64,000 nt of DNA from Clostridium fessum (lineage in GTDB: Bacteria; Bacillota; Clostridia; Lachnospirales; Lachnospiraceae), in contig NZ_PYLO01000001.1 in assembly GCF_003024715.1 (NCBI RefSeq), forward strand, positions 496,001 to 560,000, written 5' to 3'. The translations under genes and the position numbers were made by a program. How positions within the stretch are numbered: position 1 is the stretch's first letter; every line of letters begins with the position of its first letter. Of this stretch, positions 59,503 through 64,000 are shown piece by piece. The notes below the pieces were generated by a model. That model searched no databases, was not told the origin of the DNA, and worked only from the letters and a program-made list of their open reading frames with translations.

Positions 59503-61887
59503 TTACTGCGGATCGTCGATATACTCAAATCCATCCTCATCGCGCCGATCCCGCTCTAACCGGGCTTTTGCCTCGCGAGCGCGTCTGGATCGCTCTGATT
59601 CCGACTCATATCTCGTTGGGCGATCACCGTATTCCTCCCGTTCCAGCGTGTAGTAAAGCTCCGAGCGGGATGCCGGGCGCACATAAATCGCCGGGCGCGC
59701 ATTCCGGCGTTCTCCCGATGCTGCAGACTCTTTCGCCGCACGATGCGCCGATGCAGGCGTGTAATCGCGCTGCAGGCGGCTTTCTTTTGCTGAAACGGCA
59801 CGTTCCCGTTCTGTGCGTCGGCTTTCTGCCACTGCCTGGCGTTCCCGCTCTGCGCGGCTTCCGTCTGCCGAAGTTCTGCGCGGACGCTCTGAACGGCTTT
59901 CCTCTGCCGCATCTCTGCGGGTGCGCTGCAGACGTTCTTCTTCTGATGCCTCTCTGCGGACACAAGCCGGACTGCTTTCTTCTGGCATTTCTCTACGAAC
60001 GCGTTCGGAACGATTTTCGCTTCCTGCTTCCCGGCGGCGTCTTTCCTCCGGCATCCGTTTTGCGCGGTCTGCCGATGCTGCTGCCTCCATGCTCCGCTCC
60101 CGGCGGACCGGCTGGGACACGTGCTCCTCATCCCTTGTCCGACGGACCGGCTGCATCTCGCGCTCCTCTTCCCGCTCCCGGCGAACCGGTCTTGTCTCCA
60201 GCGTCTCTTGGGTTCGGCGCGCACTCCGACGCCCTTCCTCCATCCGCTCTGCGGACGGGCGGCGTCTGTCATCCGCTGCCATGCGCTCCTTCTCACTCCG
60301 CGCTGCCGGTCTTGCCGGCGTCATTTCCCCATCTTCTCTCTTGTCGCGCCCAGTGCCTCGTTTCACCCGTGCGTCTGCCGCCGGTCGTGCATTCGGCGAT
60401 GACGGACGACGCTTGGACCTCTGTCTGCCTCCGGCTGCCTGCGCTTCCTCTCTCCACTCTTTCCGCTTGAGCAGAAGATTGATCACGATAAAGAACAAGA
60501 TTACACACGCTACGCCCAGAACCGCAAGCATGACAAAGCGAATATTATAATCCCTGCAAAGTGCGTTGTACTTATCTACAATCTCTTCCACTTGTGCATC
60601 ATCGTATTTAGTTGCCAGAGACGGGTCTTCAAAATACCGTTGGAAGGTCTTTTCTGCAATATCATACCGATACAGTGACTTCTCGCCGCTCTCATTCATA
60701 CCATATACGACACAATACTTCTGCTGTTCATCGCTCTTCCACACCCAGCCCTGCACTTTATACGTGCCGTTTAACTGAATGGTCGTCTCCATAAATCCAT
60801 CCGGAATCTGAACCGACTCATCCGGTGGAAGCACCAGAATCGACTTTGCTGTCACATCGATCGTCACATACGGCGATAACACACCGGATTCCGGTATATA
60901 AATATAAAACGCACCATTTCCATCGGCACCCTGCAAATACAGAAGCGTCAGGTCATTGCCATTTCCACACTGGACCTCTGAACCGCCATAAGTACAGGTA
61001 GACTGCGTATATCCTTCCGGAAGCAGGGAGGCATCAAATTCCGTCGCCACCGTATAGGAAACGCCGTCTATTTCCACATCCAGCCCGTTTGTCACAACCG
61101 GCGTTGTCCCAACTGCCTCTGTTTCAGCCCCTGTCTCCGCTTCTGACGGCACATCGACCGTATCTAGCTTATTGACTGTGATCGTGTAGCTCTTAGTTGT
61201 CTGTCCATCCTCCGCCGTCACCTTGCAGACAACGGTATTAGCACCTACCTTTAAGCCGGAATCACCGCTGACAAGGACTTTCGCCTTGCTGTCCTTCGCA
61301 CTCGCGCTGACCGCCAGCTTATCGACGCTGGCTCCTACCTGCGCCGTATAAGAAGTCACATTTGGCGAAAATGCAGGGGAAAGTGTTCCTGGTGAAATCT
61401 TCAAGGACGAAAGCGCCGCTTCCGCCGAGGAGGTCGCCGGTGCTTTTACTTTGACGCTCGCCGTCCCCGTTTTAGAAACTGTGACTGCCTGTGCATCTGA
61501 GTCATAGACTTCATAACTTCCCACAGAGATCGAAGTATTTCCCGCCTGCACTGCCTTGAATTTCAGCGTATAGGAAAATGCCTTCGTCGAATTGGAATCC
61601 ATCGTTCCAACCAGGCGGACGGAACCTGCACCGCCGCTTGCGTTATTTCCGCTCACAAACTCAATGACCGACGGATCATAGGAAAGTACCACGTCGGATG
61701 CCCCTAGATTTCCATCCTGAGAGGAGATCTTCACATTGACGCTGAACTCCTGCCCCACCGTCGCACTCGGATCGGAAAATGAAATTTTTGCGCTGGATGC
61801 ATAGGCGCTGATCCCACCAACCGGCGCCGCCACCGTCAGCATACCTGCCGCAAGTATACCTAATATGATATTTTTAAACCTTTTCAT
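59503..61887 (-). CDS. Membrane-anchored cohesin protein with long Arg/Glu-rich cytoplasmic tail
   Basis: A protein of 794 residues. A signal peptide (~1-30) is followed by a type I cohesin-like domain (KISFSDPSATVGQEFSVNVKIS ... DVVLSYDPSVIEFVSG ... YTLKFKAVQAG, ~33-145), then a cadherin-like beta-sandwich (LSSLKISPGTLSPAFSPNVTSYTAQV, ~155-240) and a further unidentified domain. One transmembrane helix (FVMLAVLGVACVILFFIVINLLL, ~450-475) leads to about 310 cytoplasmic residues made almost only of Arg, Glu, Ala and Ser. No enzyme is seen. The neighbour upstream carries a dockerin, so the cohesin should bind it outside the cell. The tail may touch RNA, DNA or the division machinery; that part is speculation. 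Confidence 0.85.
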   Translation of the reverse strand: MKRFKNIILGILAAGMLTVAAPVGGISAYASSAKISFSDPSATVGQEFSVNVKISSQDGNLGASDVVLSYDPSVIEFVSGNNASGGAGSVRLVGTMDSNSTKAFSYTLKFKAVQAGNTSISVGSYEVYDSDAQAVTVSKTGTASVKVKAPATSSAEAALSSLKISPGTLSPAFSPNVTSYTAQVGASVDKLAVSASAKDSKAKVLVSGDSGLKVGANTVVCKVTAEDGQTTKSYTITVNKLDTVDVPSEAETGAETEAVGTTPVVTNGLDVEIDGVSYTVATEFDASLLPEGYTQSTCTYGGSEVQCGNGNDLTLLYLQGADGNGAFYIYIPESGVLSPYVTIDVTAKSILVLPPDESVQIPDGFMETTIQLNGTYKVQGWVWKSDEQQKYCVVYGMNESGEKSLYRYDIAEKTFQRYFEDPSLATKYDDAQVEEIVDKYNALCRDYNIRFVMLAVLGVACVILFFIVINLLLKRKEWREEAQAAGGRQRSKRRPSSPNARPAADARVKRGTGRDKREDGEMTPARPAARSEKERMAADDRRRPSAERMEEGRRSARRTQETLETRPVRREREEEREMQPVRRTRDEEHVSQPVRRERSMEAAASADRAKRMPEERRRREAGSENRSERVRREMPEESSPACVRREASEEERLQRTRRDAAEESRSERPRRTSADGSRAERERQAVAESRRTERERAVSAKESRLQRDYTPASAHRAAKESAASGERRNARPAIYVRPASRSELYYTLEREEYGDRPTRYESESERSRRAREAKARLERDRRDEDGFEYIDDPQ

Positions 61888-61957
61888 TCAACTGCCCTGT
61901 CCTATATTCTTTATTGGTAACGGTCCCATATCTGCACCGTTCCCTTTCTTTACAAAT

Positions 61958-62006
61958 TTTCACGTACCCGCTGCCATCTCTCAAGACCAGCCGCAGGTAC
62001 GTGAAA
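61958..62006 (-). terminator. Hairpin between the dockerin and cohesin genes
   Basis: TTTCACGTACC (61958-61968) pairs with GGTACGTGAAA (61996-62006). Only a short T stretch follows, so it may thin out rather than stop readthrough from the dockerin gene into the cohesin gene. Confidence 0.65.
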
Positions 62007-62011
62007 TATCC

Positions 62012-64000
62012 CTACAGTCCCAGAATCTTCTTCTGCATCAGAAGAACATCCAAAATATCTACTTTTCCATTTCCATTTAGGTCGGCGCGCGCGATTTCTT
62101 CCGCTCTTAACTTTCCAAGTCCCAGTATCGACCGCTGTGCCAGCAGGATATCCATGATGTTCAGCTTACCGTCGCCGTTGACATCCCCGCGCACCGACGA
62201 TGCCGCATGCGTTCCCGATGTGGACTGGGATGGTGCCGCCGCGCTGGTCGGCGACTGGCTCCCCTGCGGACTGCCGGCGCTCCCGACAGACTCCCCATTT
62301 GGCGCAATCAGGGTTCCAGAACTGCCGCTCCCAAATCCATTCACATTCGATCCCGGTGCAGACTGCCCGGAAGGAGAGCTTCCTGAACTGCTTCCCGAAG
62401 AGGTCGGACCGACAATCTGCACATCCGAACCGCCGGAGGAAGAATTTCCTGAACTGCTTCCTGAAGACATGCCCGGTCCCGTCGCCGGACCGCTAGAGTT
62501 GCTTCCAGAGGAAACGCCGCTTCCAATCGAGCTTGAGTAGGTCGGACCGCCTGACTGGCGCACTACGTGAAGGACGTAATTTCGCAGATTTCCATTTGCC
62601 GCTTTGACCGTCACGGTGATCTCATTGACACCGCTCTGCAGATCGACCGTTCCCGTTCCGGCAATCGTTGCCTTGGAATCAATCGCGCTCGCTGCTACCG
62701 TCACGCTTGCCACCGACGGATCCACGATCAGATCGTAGGACTCTGTATCTCGGTTAAAGGTCGGTGTCAGTGCAAATCCATCGACACCCAGCGCCGACAG
62801 CTTGTTGTTCGGGCTGCCGTCCAGCGTCGGTTTGACGCAGGCGCCCGCCGGCATATTTTTATACACCGGAATCGAGAACTCAAGTGTTGTATTTGCCAAT
62901 GCCGTGATCTTCGAAAGCGTCAGTCCTTCGGCAGCTGCCGCCTGCACGTTCGTCATGTACTGGTGTTTATAAAGGTTGCTGCCCTGCACATTAAATTTCT
63001 TTAAGTACAGCGTATCCTGCCCTTTTTTCACATAATTCTCGCCATAATAAACCGAACCGCCGCGGATCGATTTCTCGATGCTGTTCCACGGGCGCAGATA
63101 GCTTCCCGACTGGGATGCCCACCAGAGTCCGCGTTCTACCGCACTCATCGAGCCGGACTGATATGCCTCTATATTAAAGAAGTTATAATATCCCTGATAG
63201 CCGGACACCGTTCCGGAAATACTGCGTCCGGTTCCCTGGCTGCCCTGTTCCTGCAGAATCATCGACGCCAGAATATATGGATTGACTCCCGATTCGGATG
63301 CCGCATTCATGATGATATCTACATAGGAAGTACCGATTGCAGACTGCTGCGCCACTCCCGTGGAAGTTCCCGAACTGCTGTAAGTGCCACTTCCCGGTGC
63401 ACTTGTTCTTCCGCTGCTGGTTGAACCAGAAGTTGTTCCGGTTGTGCTGCTTCCCGGTGCGCTTGTACTGCCACTGGTGGTTCCAGCCGTGCTGCTGGTT
63501 GTCCCCGATGACTTATTCGATGTGCCGCTGCTGACCGGCGCCGTCTCCCCGTCTGCATTGTTGGAAGAAAATCCATCTCCCGCCATGCCCGGTCCATTGG
63601 TCGCTGCCACCCGCTCCGTCTTATGATCGCTGATCGAAGCAATCGGAGACGACAGACCGGCGCTGCTTCCGCTCGAACCTGACGAACTTCCCGGTCCCGT
63701 CGCTGAACCGGAAGAAGAGCTTCCAGAACTGCTTCCCGTACCGGCCGATACCGACGATCCGCCCGACACCGTGCCGGAAAGGAAGGTTCCGCTCACCATG
63801 TTCTGCAGCCCCGTCTTCGTGTGAAGCGAACTGTCATACGACTGTTTCATGAACTGGTAAATATATTTATCATTTAAGAAATTCCGCGGATCCATATAAT
63901 AGGCGATAATATCCGAAGACGCCTGTACCCAGGAGCTTCCGTCAAAGCCCGGCCAGGTTCCGGTTCCCCAGTCATACGCACCTGTCTCGGTCGATTTCCA
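62012..64000 (-). CDS. Dockerin-bearing glucosaminidase (peptidoglycan hydrolase), 5' end outside window
   Basis: The frame is open to the end of the window (about 662 residues seen). In order: an N-terminal stretch (GSSWVQASSDIIAYYMDPRNFL) common in LytD-type enzymes, a long Ser/Gly/Thr-rich linker, a GH73-like glucosaminidase domain (IIMNAASESGVNPYILASMILQEQG ... YQGYYNFFNIEAY ... WNSIEKSIRGGSVYYGENYV), a cadherin-like domain (LSALGVDGFALTPTFNRDTESYDLIV), a second Ser/Gly linker and a type I dockerin. The dockerin has two calcium loops, DVNGDGKLNIMD and DLNGNGKVDILD, each followed by a helix with ILGLG/ILGL. It should be exported, cut glycan strands, and dock to the cohesin protein next door. 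Confidence 0.88.
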   Translation of the reverse strand, partial: WKSTETGAYDWGTGTWPGFDGSSWVQASSDIIAYYMDPRNFLNDKYIYQFMKQSYDSSLHTKTGLQNMVSGTFLSGTVSGGSSVSAGTGSSSGSSSSGSATGPGSSSGSSGSSAGLSSPIASISDHKTERVAATNGPGMAGDGFSSNNADGETAPVSSGTSNKSSGTTSSTAGTTSGSTSAPGSSTTGTTSGSTSSGRTSAPGSGTYSSSGTSTGVAQQSAIGTSYVDIIMNAASESGVNPYILASMILQEQGSQGTGRSISGTVSGYQGYYNFFNIEAYQSGSMSAVERGLWWASQSGSYLRPWNSIEKSIRGGSVYYGENYVKKGQDTLYLKKFNVQGSNLYKHQYMTNVQAAAAEGLTLSKITALANTTLEFSIPVYKNMPAGACVKPTLDGSPNNKLSALGVDGFALTPTFNRDTESYDLIVDPSVASVTVAASAIDSKATIAGTGTVDLQSGVNEITVTVKAANGNLRNYVLHVVRQSGGPTYSSSIGSGVSSGSNSSGPATGPGMSSGSSSGNSSSGGSDVQIVGPTSSGSSSGSSPSGQSAPGSNVNGFGSGSSGTLIAPNGESVGSAGSPQGSQSPTSAAAPSQSTSGTHAASSVRGDVNGDGKLNIMDILLAQRSILGLGKLRAEEIARADLNGNGKVDILDVLLMQKKILGL

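Noticed and set aside
59568-60470. A 300-codon plus-strand frame opposite the cohesin protein tail
   Set aside because: It arises from the biased Arg/Glu codon pattern of the tail, which leaves all frames open. It has no start signal or family match.
1-64000. CRISPR arrays, prophage or an intact insertion sequence
   Set aside because: No regularly spaced direct repeats, phage structural genes or transposase frames were found. Repeats in the window are dispersed, not arrayed.

Overview
The window looks like chromosomal DNA of a Gram-positive anaerobe of the Lachnospiraceae/Clostridia type. Several things point there: purine synthesis with separate AICAR transformylase and IMP cyclohydrolase genes, class III fructose-bisphosphatase, meso-DAP dehydrogenase, an mcsA-mcsB-clpC-radA cluster, YlmC/YmxH and DUF6472 proteins, T-box and cobalamin riboswitches, and choline-binding-type wall repeats. 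Almost every gene is on the minus strand. The plus-strand genes are a partial AGCS symporter, upp, a DUF362 ferredoxin protein and a LysR regulator. No phage, plasmid, CRISPR or intact transposase gene is visible.

Layout. 0-10 kb: AGCS symporter end, AICAR transformylase/IMP cyclohydrolase, upp, fbp, a GNAT enzyme, and valS behind a T-box leader. 10-15 kb: an orphan prepilin and the metNIQ methionine importer, which is preceded by a Met/Cys-rich leader peptide and a terminator. 15-30 kb: glycosyltransferase, DUF362 protein, D,D-carboxypeptidase, ddh, a heterodimeric ABC exporter, a SWIM-SNF2 helicase, argS and a membrane-anchored amidase. 30-42 kb: efp, yqeG, nrdR, ylmC, an exported CbiK chelatase plus lipoprotein under a B12 riboswitch, cmk, a BaiN-like flavoprotein, a two-domain PPK2 enzyme and a wall-binding protein. 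42-54 kb: purL, a phosphatase, a sigma-like protein without region 4, LysR, a DinG/Rad3-type helicase with an N-terminal nuclease domain, an HPr-like protein with no histidine, tRNA-Trp and radA. 54-64 kb: clpC-mcsB-mcsA with a GntR gene where ctsR usually sits, then a membrane-anchored cohesin protein next to a dockerin-bearing glucosaminidase that runs off the window.

The non-coding DNA is unusually rich in repeats. A 133-bp element occurs three times, each copy flanked by a perfect 8-bp target duplication. A 30-bp derivative, equal to one end of the long element, has its own 8-bp duplication. A 46-bp palindrome family shows a compensatory base change in its stem. Two further structured, modular repeat families lie in leaders and intergenic gaps.

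The strongest candidates for new biology are the minimal MITE family, the methionine leader-peptide attenuator of metNIQ, the adjacent cohesin/dockerin pair that may tether a peptidoglycan hydrolase to the membrane, and the sigma-like protein lacking its -35-binding region.
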